IMG/VR virus record: IMGVR_UViG_3300009285_001672
Location: 1 to 36,608 of that record
Source: a virus
Strand: one strand, 5' to 3'
Length of the DNA stretch: 36,608 bases
The stretch's first letter is position 1; every line of letters begins with the position of its first letter. Positions 14,592-22,258 of this stretch are shown here, one piece after another. The notes beneath the pieces are model-generated. The model searched no databases. It saw only the letters and a program-made list of their open reading frames with translations, and had not been told where the DNA came from. The translations under genes and the position numbers were made by a program.

Positions 14592-15307
14592 CTATTGTAC
14601 CAGCTTTCGCTCCTTTGTTTTCCTTCCGTGGAGAGCCCGCTGCTTATGCACCTTCATCTTCTCTTGGATGTCCTCCAGCTCCGTCTTCTTCTGTTCTTTG
14701 ACGGCTTCGTCCCCCTTCATGGCAATGAGGTCAGCCTCCTTGTTTTTCTCCTTTGCTTCGTCATCCCCTTCCTCGCGGAGAATCCACGTAAAGGCGTCAA
14801 GGTAGACCCCGAACTGCCGCCAAGTCATGCCCATCAATTCCCCGTGAGTGAGCCCCCCTTTGCTCGCACGCATCAGGAAAGCGAACTGCCGGGAGATCCA
14901 CATGACCCCCGATTCTTTGATCTTCTTCTCTACTTCTTCTCCCCAAGGTCTTTTTTTTTATGCCGTTGCTGGATTTGCAGATACAGACCAAGTATGTCCA
15001 AACTCTCGCGGGAGCTGGAGTAGGGGACGGAATCTAAATCCTTGTAAAGCTGCTCAGGATCGCCCTTCGTCAGGTGCCTTGAGAAGAAGGATTCTACAGC
15101 CGCCCGCCGTTTCTGCATTTGCTCTTCGAGCGTTTCCGCCTGCGTTGCCTCAATCAGCATCGGCAGGACTTCATCCACCTTCGCCTCCCCGTAGGCCACC
15201 TCGTACTCCCTACCACCAACAGAGAAGCGGATCGTGTATTCTTCAGGAACAAAGTCCCCGGCGTCCATGATGATTTGATTCGGCGTCTCGCCTTTTGCTT
15301 CCTTCAT
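14592..15307 (-). CDS. Tail assembly chaperone GT fusion via -1 frameshift
   Basis: About 238 residues if the ribosome slips -1 on the A9 run (14951-14959). The zero-frame protein is read to the third AAA codon; the -1 frame then continues RPWGEEVEKKIKESGV and joins exactly the frame of the downstream 14592-14903 ORF, which has no other plausible initiation. The T part contains FAFLMRASKGGLTHGELMG and MTWRQFGVYLDAFTW, the usual T-domain signature. It works with G to load the tape measure during tail assembly. Joined frames: 15307-14951 then 14951-14592. Confidence 0.8.
14594..14599 (-). promoter_or_regulatory. -10-like box TACAAT
   Basis: 7 nt before the TTG start of the tape measure gene; the box ends inside the stop region of the GT gene. 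Confidence 0.45.
14903..14959 (-). other. Programmed -1 frameshift site (A9 run) and overlap
   Basis: On the minus strand the G frame reads CAT AAA AAA AAA GAC and nine consecutive A at 14951-14959 fit a slippery X XXY YYZ run. Slipping -1 gives AGA CCT TGG, which is in frame with the T ORF. The frames match exactly by arithmetic (116 codons from the start to the first AAA). Confidence 0.8.
14930..15307 (-). CDS. Tail assembly chaperone G-like protein
   Basis: 125 residues from the ATG at 15307 (6 nt after TATGCT); a TTG at 15325 would extend it inside the terminator. Mostly alpha/beta with YTIRFSVGGREYEVAYGEAKVDEV, LPMLIEATQAETLEEQM and a C-terminal KDLDSVPYSSSRESLDILGL. Ends KKKDLGEKK at a stop 21 nt after the slippery A9. 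It immediately follows the major tail protein gene and precedes the tape measure gene, the classical G position. Confidence 0.8.
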   Translation of the reverse strand: MKEAKGETPNQIIMDAGDFVPEEYTIRFSVGGREYEVAYGEAKVDEVLPMLIEATQAETLEEQMQKRRAAVESFFSRHLTKGDPEQLYKDLDSVPYSSSRESLDILGLYLQIQQRHKKKDLGEKK

Positions 15308-15313
15308 GCCGGA

Positions 15314-15319
15314 AGCATA
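15314..15319 (-). promoter_or_regulatory. -10-like box TATGCT
   Basis: Exactly 6 nt before the G gene ATG at 15307, immediately after the terminator at 15323-15350. Supports a new transcription start here. Confidence 0.55.
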
Positions 15320-15322
15320 GCG

Positions 15323-15350
15323 CAAAGAAAAGAGGGCGCAATGCCCTCTT
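15323..15350 (-). terminator. Rho-independent terminator after major tail gene
   Basis: On the minus strand a perfect 8-bp stem AAGAGGGC / GCCCTCTT with a 5-nt loop is followed by TTTCTTT. It lies between the major tail gene (stop 15406) and the G-like gene (start 15307). A TATGCT box follows at once. Confidence 0.8.
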
Positions 15351-15405
15351 ATCTCGTCTACTTGTTACCCCGCTTCACTCTAGCGATGATGGTAGTCGCG
15401 TGCAA

Positions 15406-16191
15406 CTACGAGGGGTTTATTTCGTCTGTAAAGGTCCACGTCGTCGCCTTGTTCGATTCGATCCTCACCGGCATGACTCCCACGTCATTGGCATCCTCCA
15501 CATTCACGAACGGAATGAGCATATCGGAAGTGACCACCGCTTCGGCAAGCACGATTTCCCGTGTCGTTCCCGCAGCATCCTCCGAAGGCCCGATGATCTT
15601 GACATATCTGTTCGTTGCCGTCTGGTTCGTTCCACCCGTCAGGATCAGATTCGTCGCCGGAGTGTAGTCAAACTGGATGACGACGTTCTGGCTCTCCGTC
15701 GTCACGGTCGCGGAATCCAAGATGATGATTCCCCACCGTCCGTCGTCATGCTGCACCACGATGTAGTCCACGTTCACCGTGAGAGTGCTGTCCGTGCCAC
15801 CCGTCACCGAGTCGATGTTCGGAGCTGTTGCGTCCGCATCCTGATAGGTGAATGCAATGAACTCGTTCAATGACCAGCTCCCGGAATTGACCGTCTGGAC
15901 GTAGTTGTTCACCAGATCCCCGGCAGTAGCTGTCTTCGTTACCATCCCCGCGAACATCACGTCTAACTTGGTCAAGTCTCCGGGCTCCAGCCAGTCGAAC
16001 TCGATTACGCCTGAGAGACGGACTTTGTTGACAATCGTTCCACGGTTGTCCGAGTCCACCTTGGTACGGTTCTGCACCGCCGTGAACTTCACGTTGCGGA
16101 CAGCGCCGAGATCAACGACATCGCCTGCCTCAGAACCTACCCAGACGTTGCCATACTCCATCAGGAGCGAACTTGAATCGAGAGCACCCAT
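15406..16191 (-). CDS. Major tail protein (tail tube)
   Basis: 261 residues. Located just before the G/GT genes, as in all siphophage tail clusters. Beta-rich: EYGNVWVGSEAGDVVDLGAV, RNVKFTAVQNRTKVDSDN, VRLSGVIEFDWLEPGDLTKL, then long Thr/Val strands and a C-terminal LIPFVNVEDANDVGVMPVRI. The tube-domain pattern (strand, D-N-R-G loop, then GVIEFDW) is that of HK97 gpV-like tube proteins. The leader is a C/T tract (TTTCTTTCTCTTCTCTCTT). Terminator follows at 15323-15350. Confidence 0.85.
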   Translation of the reverse strand: MGALDSSSLLMEYGNVWVGSEAGDVVDLGAVRNVKFTAVQNRTKVDSDNRGTIVNKVRLSGVIEFDWLEPGDLTKLDVMFAGMVTKTATAGDLVNNYVQTVNSGSWSLNEFIAFTYQDADATAPNIDSVTGGTDSTLTVNVDYIVVQHDDGRWGIIILDSATVTTESQNVVIQFDYTPATNLILTGGTNQTATNRYVKIIGPSEDAAGTTREIVLAEAVVTSDMLIPFVNVEDANDVGVMPVRIESNKATTWTFTDEINPS

Positions 16192-16212
16192 AAGAGAGAA
16201 GAGAAAGAAATA

Positions 16213-16407
16213 CTAGACGAATGTCCACTTGGCTTCCTTTGTGATTCGATCCTTGGCCTCCGCCTCCGAGAACTCAAACACCGTCCCCGCCTTGGCGAAC
16301 TCCCCATGCACAAAATCGTTCTGCTTGAGACGCAGCTTCACTGTCCCAGAAGGCGGGCTCTCCACGATGGGAGTCTCTACGGCCTGTGCTCGGGAGCGCT
16401 TTGCCAT
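16213..16407 (-). CDS. 64-aa tail-region protein
   Basis: Highly charged N-terminus (AKRSRAQ), then VKLRLKQNDFVHGEFAKAGTVFEFSEAEAKDRI, resembling short phage proteins of the kind KVKAL-F-HG-YRAGD-FEL-E-EA. Its ATG begins immediately after the U-tract of a rho-independent terminator (16410-16441), so its transcription may be limited or depend on read-through. Function unknown. Confidence 0.65.
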   Translation of the reverse strand: MAKRSRAQAVETPIVESPPSGTVKLRLKQNDFVHGEFAKAGTVFEFSEAEAKDRITKEAKWTFV

Positions 16408-16409
16408 AC

Positions 16410-16441
16410 AAAAAGACCCGCGCCCGTGGGCGCTCTGGGTC
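16410..16441 (-). terminator. Rho-independent terminator abutting a start codon
   Basis: Minus-strand stem GACCC(AGA)GCGCCC / GGGCGC GGGTC followed by TTTTT; the next gene's ATG is 3 nt after the T run (16407). Confidence 0.75.
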
Positions 16442-16463
16442 GATCACCGACAGAATACTCCTC

Positions 16464-16913
16464 CTAGCGCAGGTAGGCAAATCGGAACGTCAGCGTGTGA
16501 ACCTTTTCATCCAGAGCCTCATCGAATGCCTCCGCACCCTCCAAGAATGCCCCACGCATCTTGAGTCCCCCTGTCGGGTCCGCAACTCCGGCAGACGTGT
16601 ACTTGCCCCACGTCTTGCAGTGCCCGCCGAACTCAGCGATCAGCAGGTCTTTGATCGTCTCCAGCAAGTCATCGTTCTTCGTCGCCCCCGACATCTTGCC
16701 GATCAGCATGAACTCAACCGTTGCTTTGGCAAGTCCGATCGCTTCATCATATTCCTCACCCACCACCGAGAAGATCAGCCAAGGATAGTCGCTTTCGGGT
16801 TGGGCAGAGTCAGGCTCCAGACGCACGTCCATTTTGATATGGCTTGCAGCGACATTCCCGCCGAGGACGGAACCGTAGCGAAGCTCGCGCCAGAGACAGT
16901 CTTTCAGCGTCAC
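16464..16913 (-). CDS. Tail terminator / tail completion-like protein
   Basis: 149 residues from GTG 16913, exactly 6 nt from TATACT. Position between gp10-like and major tail genes is that of the tail terminator. Sequence shows LKDCLWRELRYGSVL, SDYPWLIFSVVGEEY, and LLETIKDLLIAEFGGH, then HTLTFRFAYLR at the end, consistent with the alpha/beta tail-completion fold. Ends with the terminator 16410-16441. Confidence 0.65.
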   Translation of the reverse strand: MTLKDCLWRELRYGSVLGGNVAASHIKMDVRLEPDSAQPESDYPWLIFSVVGEEYDEAIGLAKATVEFMLIGKMSGATKNDDLLETIKDLLIAEFGGHCKTWGKYTSAGVADPTGGLKMRGAFLEGAEAFDEALDEKVHTLTFRFAYLR

Positions 16914-16919
16914 GCCGAG

Positions 16920-16925
16920 AGTATA
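16920..16925 (-). promoter_or_regulatory. -10-like box TATACT
   Basis: Exactly 6 nt before GTG 16913, in the gap after the gp10-like gene. Confidence 0.5.
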
Positions 16926-17552
16926 TCACAGCGCCTTCATGAACTTCGCTATGTCCGCTGAGAAGGTCTTTGCCCGTCGCTTGAAAGCATTCGTCATCGG
17001 ATACCTTCCCTTCGTCCCCTTCTTTCTGATTGCATCCTGAATCGCCAAGAGGATGAGGAAGTCCCTTACTTGAGGATCGAGGGGCTTCTGCTTTGCCTTC
17101 TTCCCTCCACCCGTCTTCTTCCGGGCGTTCTTCCGTATCGCGTAGGCGGAAAACAATTTCTTCTTCAGAGGTCCATCGAAAGAAAGGTTTACGGGAAGGG
17201 AACGCACCAGCCCTTTCCTCCGGGCCCAGCCGCAGATCGCGGACAAAGGCGGAGCTTTCCCCCCCGGTCTTCGCCCGAACTCCACGATCACCGCATACTC
17301 AAGAGGAGTGAAGACGACCACCCGCACCTTCGAGTTGCCGACGATGAACGGAGCGGAGCGGGTCACGCTCCCCATGAGCATTCCGGTATCGAAGGCTTTG
17401 ACCCGTAACAACTCAGCTTTGATTTCCCCCACGGTGTCGTCGGCCCATGTTGCGAGGGCGTACACGGCCTTCCGCTGGAGAAGTTCGGTCGCGGCTTTCA
17501 GTTTTCTCTGGACGTTCCCTACGCTCTGTGGTGTAAATCGAAACTTAGCCAC
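16926..17552 (-). CDS. HK97 gp10-like head-tail protein
   Basis: 208 residues from GTG 17552, exactly 6 nt after TACAAT. Contains helix (LQRKAVYALATWADDTVGEIK), FDTGMLMGSVTRS, VVVFTPLEYAVIVEFGRRPG and PLSAICGWARRKG, all typical of the HK97_gp10/minor-tail Z-like family. It has an unusually Lys/Arg-rich C-terminal half, longer than the usual ~130 residues. Part of the head-tail interface. Confidence 0.85.
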   Translation of the reverse strand: MAKFRFTPQSVGNVQRKLKAATELLQRKAVYALATWADDTVGEIKAELLRVKAFDTGMLMGSVTRSAPFIVGNSKVRVVVFTPLEYAVIVEFGRRPGGKAPPLSAICGWARRKGLVRSLPVNLSFDGPLKKKLFSAYAIRKNARKKTGGGKKAKQKPLDPQVRDFLILLAIQDAIRKKGTKGRYPMTNAFKRRAKTFSADIAKFMKAL

Positions 17553-17558
17553 ATCCCC

Positions 17559-17564
17559 ATTGTA
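17559..17564 (-). promoter_or_regulatory. -10-like box TACAAT
   Basis: Exactly 6 nt before GTG 17552 of the gp10-like gene; a 57-nt gap separates it from the stopper gene. Confidence 0.55.
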
Positions 17565-17609
17565 GCAAACTTCGCGTAGGACGCGCGTTCTTCCTTTCAG
17601 GCTCTCCGA

Positions 17610-17939
17610 CTACACCCCGCCTGCTATCGCCTCTGTAATCGCAACTATGTGGTGGATTTCGGCACTGTCCATCGGCTTCACCACCTCTATCACCTCGTAG
17701 ATCCTGCTTTCGTGGGAAATCCGGTCCCGAATCGCAATGTCCGTCCCCTTCGGCAGGGCGAAAACGGTGGAGAGAGAAGTCGCATGTTGCGTCTTCTCAA
17801 GGTTCCTATTGCTTGCTCGTCTCATCACCCGGCACTTTGAGGAAGTCCCTGTTGACCATGTTTCCTTGCTCGTCTTGCCCGTCGAATCCACCGTTCGCTT
17901 CTGAATCGTGCAGGTGTCGATCAATAAGTCTTCGATCAT
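17610..17939 (-). CDS. Head-tail stopper (phage_H_T_join-like)
   Basis: 109 residues from the ATG overlapping the adaptor stop (ATGA); a start 15 nt further up is less likely. IEDLLIDTCTIQKRTVDSTG, then a WSTG strand, CRVMRRASN and a C-terminal IYEVIEVVKPMDSAEIHHIVAI match the small beta-barrel stopper that closes the filled head (SPP1 gp16/lambda FII type). Confidence 0.75.
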   Translation of the reverse strand: MIEDLLIDTCTIQKRTVDSTGKTSKETWSTGTSSKCRVMRRASNRNLEKTQHATSLSTVFALPKGTDIAIRDRISHESRIYEVIEVVKPMDSAEIHHIVAITEAIAGGV

Positions 17940-18469
17940 GTTGGAGAAGTGCAAAGGTCAGGGTCAGTTACGTCGATCCCGCATGTTCGGGAGACGAAAC
18001 CCTTGAGGAGCTTCCGTGCTGCCTCGCACAACTCTTCTTCCCCGTCCTGCGTCCCGCCCCGTGCCCGCGTTGCACTGTAGCTCCCGTCCCCGCCGATGCT
18101 GACCGAAGAAAGCTCCCGCTTTATCGGCAAGAGTGAGGAAGTCCGGTTATCCCAGTAGTTCGTATACAGGTACTCGACTTGTCTCAGACACGCCCGGCTC
18201 ACCTGGTAGGGAATCTCCGGGGTATCGGGGTACTCCTCAATCCCGTCCCCCGTCCCTACCCGGTAGAAGTCTTCGCTCCGAGGAAACACCCGGTCGATGT
18301 TCGTATCCGCGTAGTGGTGAGGTTGAGGCCCGACATAGGAATCAATCTGATCCTCCGCAATCGCAATTAGTATCTCTCTGTTCGGTTCGCTAAGAGCCGC
18401 CAATCCCGTCAGCAATGTGTTGGCTGTCACCTCTTCCCCCGTGATGTAGCTGACATCGGGAACCGTCAT
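17936..18469 (-). CDS. Head-tail adaptor (gp6-like connector)
   Basis: 177 residues. Helical core NREILIAIAEDQIDSYVGP, then DRVFPRSED, a PEIPYQVSRACLRQVEYLYTNY helix and a C-terminal EELCEAARKLLKGF, which is the gp6/gp15 adaptor layout. The ATG is exactly 6 nt after a TAGACT box that coincides with the stop codon of the upstream gene. Confidence 0.75.
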   Translation of the reverse strand: MTVPDVSYITGEEVTANTLLTGLAALSEPNREILIAIAEDQIDSYVGPQPHHYADTNIDRVFPRSEDFYRVGTGDGIEEYPDTPEIPYQVSRACLRQVEYLYTNYWDNRTSSLLPIKRELSSVSIGGDGSYSATRARGGTQDGEEELCEAARKLLKGFVSRTCGIDVTDPDLCTSPT

Positions 18470-18475
18470 GGAAAC

Positions 18476-18481
18476 AGTCTA
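18476..18481 (-). promoter_or_regulatory. -10-like box TAGACT
   Basis: Exactly 6 nt before ATG 18469; the TAG is also the stop of the upstream gene. Confidence 0.45.
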
Positions 18482-18787
18482 CACCGTCCAACACCGCACC
18501 TCCACGTACTTCGTGCTTGAGTCACACGCGACGTAGAGCGTCGGTTCATTCAAGTACAGATGATCCTTGTAGTAGGTGCCGTTCGCCAAGAGCGTTTTGT
18601 AATCTCCAGCCGCAGCACCGGCAGCGACTCCTCCGGTGGTGAAGGAATGCCTGATCGCTGTCCCGTCCCTGCACATAATCTCCAGAGCCACGATGTTCTC
18701 CGGCAACGCTTGTGAGTATTCCGTGTCGGCATCCGTCACGGTAATCACATAATCATAGACGGTCGTGGCAAAGTCGGCGGCAGCCAT
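18479..18787 (-). CDS. Small beta-rich virion protein
   Basis: 102 residues. DYVITVTDADTEYSQALPENIVALEIMCRDGTAIRHSFTTGG and a C-terminal YLNEPTLYVACDSSTKYVEVRCW form a beta-sandwich-like pattern that resembles small capsid-associated phage proteins. Start codon overlaps the previous stop (TAATG). Unknown precise role, possibly a decoration protein. Confidence 0.65.
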   Translation of the reverse strand: MAAADFATTVYDYVITVTDADTEYSQALPENIVALEIMCRDGTAIRHSFTTGGVAAGAAAGDYKTLLANGTYYKDHLYLNEPTLYVACDSSTKYVEVRCWTV

Positions 18788-19179
18788 TATAGAGAGTCGA
18801 AGTAAGCAATGATCTTCTCAAGGTGCGTTCCCAAAAGGGCCTTCACTTCCTCCTTCTTCAGCCCTTCCTTGAGCTGCGTCTGCGTCGTGATCCCCGCCTC
18901 CGTCAGCTTACCAAGGAGCCTCTTGCCGATTCCGGGTACCACGGCAAGGTCCTCTTCGGGCTTCGGCTCTTCCTTCACAACCTCAGGAGCCGCAACGGGA
19001 GCCTTATCAGGAGGCGGTAGGGATACCTTCTCTTCGCACGAGCCACGGGAAGCGAACTGAAGCAACTCCGCAATCTCCGCTTCATCTTCAGTTACGTAGT
19101 ATTCCCCGATCATCATGGATCGGGCAGTAGGCTTGTGGCTTTGCAGGAGGAACCCTGCTTTGATAACGAAACGTCTCAT
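18787..19179 (-). CDS. Helix-hairpin-helix-containing small virion-region protein
   Basis: 130 residues. N-terminal beta part FVIKAGFLLQSHKPTARSMM, acidic stretch EDEAEIAELLQ, a Pro/Glu linker (PPPDKAPVAAPEVVKEEPKP), then a helix-hairpin-helix DLAVVPGIGKRLLGKLTEAGI and a C-terminal helix EEVKALLGTHLEKIIAYFD. The HhH would bind DNA non-specifically, which fits a protein touching packaged DNA or the connector. ATGA overlap with its neighbour. Confidence 0.75.
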   Translation of the reverse strand: MRRFVIKAGFLLQSHKPTARSMMIGEYYVTEDEAEIAELLQFASRGSCEEKVSLPPPDKAPVAAPEVVKEEPKPEEDLAVVPGIGKRLLGKLTEAGITTQTQLKEGLKKEEVKALLGTHLEKIIAYFDSL

Positions 19180-19565
19180 GATGCGTGGGTGGGAAGAACT
19201 TCGACGGTCAGGAAGAGAATGCCTTTGCCACCGGCGGTGGACTTGGCGGTCGTGATGGAGATTTGCTCGTCCGTCTCAAAGGCGGTATCTGTGACGGTGG
19301 GCGCAGAATCCTCGTCCCCGATGGAAGACGACAATGCAATCGTCACTGTTGCGTAGGTCGTGGAGGATTTCTTAATGACCACGGTACCAGCTTCACCCGC
19401 TGCGGCGGCCTTGTAGAGCACCGTTTCCACGGAGATCAGGCGGCAGCGGTAGGGGAGTGTCGGGAGCTTATACGTCCCCACCTCGTTCGTTTCAAACGAG
19501 AATGGAACAGCAATGAGCTGGTAGGTGCCGATGAGTCCGACTGGATAGTTTTCAGTGAGAGCCAT
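19176..19565 (-). CDS. Putative capsid decoration / structural protein
   Basis: 129 residues, beta-rich and Thr/Ala-rich: YPVGLIGTYQLIAVPFSF, LPYRCRLISVETVLYKA, GEAGTVVIKKSSTTY, GKGILFLTVEVLP. The pattern and location directly after the capsid and anchored-fibre genes suggest a decoration or vertex protein. C/T leader (TTTTCTTCCTTCCTCTCATC). Confidence 0.65.
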   Translation of the reverse strand: MALTENYPVGLIGTYQLIAVPFSFETNEVGTYKLPTLPYRCRLISVETVLYKAAAAGEAGTVVIKKSSTTYATVTIALSSSIGDEDSAPTVTDTAFETDEQISITTAKSTAGGKGILFLTVEVLPTHAS

Positions 19566-19589
19566 GATGAGAGGAAGGAAGAAAATGAC

Positions 19590-20468
19590 TTATTCACAAA
19601 TGCACACTCCAGCACCGTAGACGGCTGCGCTACACTTTCCGATACTTCCGTCCGTCTTCCCACAGAGGATGGTACCCGATCCGAACCCATTGAGACGCAA
19701 TGACGCTCCAGACATCGCCCCGCCTACTCTAAGGTTATTCGTGACGGTCGCACCAGAAGCCGTGAGAAGATCATTCAGATAGGCGTCTCCATCAATCGAA
19801 AGCGTTCCGCTTGCAGACAATGCCCCCGTCGAAAGAACGCCCGAACCCGTCAGTGTCCCTTCTTGCAGGACGAGCCCGCCCGTCATCGTGTCGCCGGCGA
19901 CATTGACATAGCGCGCGTCGGATTGTGCAAGGGAAAGCGTAGTCAAGCTATCCCATGTCAGATTTCCTGCCCCATCGTTCGTAAGAACGGTTCCTGCGCT
20001 GTCCGTAGCAGGCATCGAGTAAGCCAATCCATTGAAGGTGGCAGAGGTCCCAATGACCAGCGATGTACCGGACATGACCTTCTTTACGGTCAAGTTGTTG
20101 TTCACCAGCGACCCGGATTCCGTGACCAGATCATTGAGGTACACGTTACCATCAATCGAGAGCGTCCCCGAAGCGGCGGTGTTCCCCGTCGTATTCAGAT
20201 TCCCGGTAACGGTAGCTCCTCCATTCAAATAGGCGAGGCCATCTACTGACAGCACACCGCTCGCGGACAGACTATCTTCCGTCTTCATACTTCCCGTTGC
20301 CGTGATGTTGTATCCGGTGACATCCCCGTGAGCATTAAAGTCACCACGCCCCGTAATGGCTCCATACACGATGAGTGCTGCCACGCCCGCACCGGCAGTA
20401 CCGATGTACACTTTCTTGGCAACGCTCATGTTCCTGACATCCAGCCAGCCTCCGGGTTGTGCGACCAT
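19590..20468 (-). CDS. N-terminally anchored beta-helix repeat protein
   Basis: 292 residues. N-terminal segment PGGWLDVRN then KVYIGTAGAGVAALIVYGAI, a single TM-like segment. From ~50 on the protein consists of imperfect repeats of the SGTLSIDGNVYLNDL type, predicted as left-handed beta-helix/fibre shaft, with a GLAYS...NLTWDS insert. It ends in a Cys pair (GVCICE). It shares the KVYIG anchor and PGG with the next upstream gene. Likely head-fibre or vertex spike. Confidence 0.7.
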   Translation of the reverse strand: MVAQPGGWLDVRNMSVAKKVYIGTAGAGVAALIVYGAITGRGDFNAHGDVTGYNITATGSMKTEDSLSASGVLSVDGLAYLNGGATVTGNLNTTGNTAASGTLSIDGNVYLNDLVTESGSLVNNNLTVKKVMSGTSLVIGTSATFNGLAYSMPATDSAGTVLTNDGAGNLTWDSLTTLSLAQSDARYVNVAGDTMTGGLVLQEGTLTGSGVLSTGALSASGTLSIDGDAYLNDLLTASGATVTNNLRVGGAMSGASLRLNGFGSGTILCGKTDGSIGKCSAAVYGAGVCICE

Positions 20469-20488
20469 AGTGAAGAGGAGAAAAGAGA

Positions 20489-21043
20489 TTAGTCACAGGT
20501 GAACGTCTTCGTGCCACAGGGTTCCACTTTAATACGCGCGATACCGGAGGCATCACCGCTCACGGTTGCCCCCGATCCGTTGTACCAAGAGAACGTCAGG
20601 TACTTCCCCGGCCCAACAATAATCCTGTTCGGCAGCTTCACGCTCCCGGACCCGCGAAGGGTCTGCCAGGTATCTGCAACCGGCGTCAACTCTGCAACTT
20701 TCGTTGCAATCGTCGCCCCAGTGCTACCGGTCGCACCGACGCCGATAATCAATCTTGAAGCGGGAGCGGGAACAGAATCGAAGAAGGCATAGGAGAGATC
20801 ATCAGCGAGAATCACGCCTGAATCCGAGCGAGGCCACGCCCATTCTCCGATCTGGGCTCCAGACCTTGTAACAGGGTCAAGATCCACCTCAGCGTACAGG
20901 GATGCCTCCCTACCTTGAAACGTCCCGTAGAGAAGAATGGCTCCGAGAGCGGTCGCCGCAAGGCCGATGTAGACCTTCCGCGAGATGGTCGCGCTCTGCA
21001 TGGTCGCAGTACCCCCCGGAGATGTGACAGTGGTGACATCCAT
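20489..21043 (-). CDS. Anchored structural protein paralogous in its N-terminus to its neighbour
   Basis: 184 residues. N-terminus TSPGGTATMQ then SRKVYIGLAATALGAILLYG, a TM-like anchor very similar to that of 19590-20468, followed by a short linker GREASLYAEV and a beta-rich globular part (DDLSYAFFDSVPAPASRLIIG, ITVGPGKYLTF-like strands) ending CGTKTFTCD, again with a terminal Cys pair. Located directly after the capsid gene, so a virion surface protein is likely. C/T leader. Confidence 0.7.
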   Translation of the reverse strand: MDVTTVTSPGGTATMQSATISRKVYIGLAATALGAILLYGTFQGREASLYAEVDLDPVTRSGAQIGEWAWPRSDSGVILADDLSYAFFDSVPAPASRLIIGVGATGSTGATIATKVAELTPVADTWQTLRGSGSVKLPNRIIVGPGKYLTFSWYNGSGATVSGDASGIARIKVEPCGTKTFTCD

Positions 21044-21076
21044 AGTTTCAGATGGAAGAGAAATACGAACCTATGT

Positions 21077-22258
21077 TCACAGACTCACAGTCGTGGCGAC
21101 GATGTGATCCACACCAACCCCCAGCACTTGCAGGAACCAGCTCCCGTACATGGAGTAGCGAAGCTCCAGCGTGGAGTCACGCGGCTCCTCAACCGGGCCA
21201 CGGAGCACGTCACCTGCCCTCCAGCCCTTCGTGATTTGCGGGAGAGTGACGATGGCGATACTCGTTGTCGGCATGTCCTTATCGGAGATGAACGTCAGCT
21301 CGGAACCTTCGTAGAAGAACGAGGTCGCGTTATCCGTTCCGACCACTCCCGACTTCTGAGCTACGCCGTTCTTGAACTGCTCCATGAGCGGGTTGAACTT
21401 TCTGAGGTTCGCAGGAGCCAACAGAATGTGCGTCGGGTTTCCACCGGCCGCCCAGCAGGTCTTCAGCGACTCTTGCACAACGGTGATCGGAGAGGTGACG
21501 CTCGTTGCATCATACGTCAGCGCCGTCCGCTTCCGTCCCGTAGAGTTCGTAAGCTGCTCCAGCACTCCAGCCGTGGTGTAGGGACTGGTCTTCGTCTTTG
21601 CGGACTTCACGCCCTTAATGGACGTGCTGTAAAGTCCCTTGGCGATCCGGTTCATGGCTTCCATGATGAGCTGAGGCTTCTGCTCGAATGTCTTGCGTGC
21701 CTGAAGCTGATCGTCGAACTCTTGGTCAATCGTAGCGACGAATCTCTGGCAGTAGTTCGTCCACTTGCCCGTGTTCTCAGCGAACGATTCCACGTTCTTG
21801 AGGTCGGTCGGGTTGATAGCCGAACCGATCACGGTGAAGGCGGTCGTGTCCACATGGGCAGCTCCAGAAGTGGAACCATGCCCACGGGCCACAACGTCAA
21901 TCGTGTACGCAGAGCGGTCAACGTCGCTCACGATTACCTGCTCGCTCTCCACCTCCATAATGTCGCCAATCGTGAGGACTCCGATAGCGGCAGACGCCAT
22001 CGGAAGGTCTGTCGTGGTCGTCCCATCGGCCCATCCGGTCCCGACACCGTCTCCAACAACACCCGTCTTGGAGTTCACCGAACGGTCGAAGATGTCGAAC
22101 TCAAAGTTATCGACCGCTGACGGATGAGCGGGGATCATGTTATAGAACGTACCCTCGTTTTTCCCCACGGGGATCTTGAGGGCCATTCCGATGATGAGCG
22201 GATCTATAAGCGTATTCGTGTCATCCAGACTCCAGTGCATACCGAGATCGAAGGCCAT
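21077..22258 (-). CDS. Major capsid protein (HK97 fold, SU10/DUF5309-like)
   Basis: 393 residues. Located between scaffold and decoration/connector genes. Features include GTFYNMIPAHPSAVDNFEFDI, VVARGHGSTSGAAHVDTTAF, RFVATIDQEFDDQLQARKTF, the long E-loop-like region with MNRIAKGLYS, and C-terminal SELTFISDKDMPTTSIAIV and ELRYSMYGSWFLQVLGVGVD, the P-domain/A-domain pattern of SU10-type capsid proteins. No cleavage site or protease domain is obvious. The leader is a C/T tract with a poly-T. Confidence 0.85.
   Translation of the reverse strand: MAFDLGMHWSLDDTNTLIDPLIIGMALKIPVGKNEGTFYNMIPAHPSAVDNFEFDIFDRSVNSKTGVVGDGVGTGWADGTTTTDLPMASAAIGVLTIGDIMEVESEQVIVSDVDRSAYTIDVVARGHGSTSGAAHVDTTAFTVIGSAINPTDLKNVESFAENTGKWTNYCQRFVATIDQEFDDQLQARKTFEQKPQLIMEAMNRIAKGLYSTSIKGVKSAKTKTSPYTTAGVLEQLTNSTGRKRTALTYDATSVTSPITVVQESLKTCWAAGGNPTHILLAPANLRKFNPLMEQFKNGVAQKSGVVGTDNATSFFYEGSELTFISDKDMPTTSIAIVTLPQITKGWRAGDVLRGPVEEPRDSTLELRYSMYGSWFLQVLGVGVDHIVATTVSL

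Noticed and set aside
14592-14903. T ORF as a separate gene starting at ATG 14903
   Set aside because: No leader, box or overlap supports this start, whereas the -1 frame from the A9 run enters it exactly.
20915-22120. Plus-strand 401-aa frame opposite the capsid gene
   Set aside because: Arg/His-rich antisense shadow of the major capsid gene.
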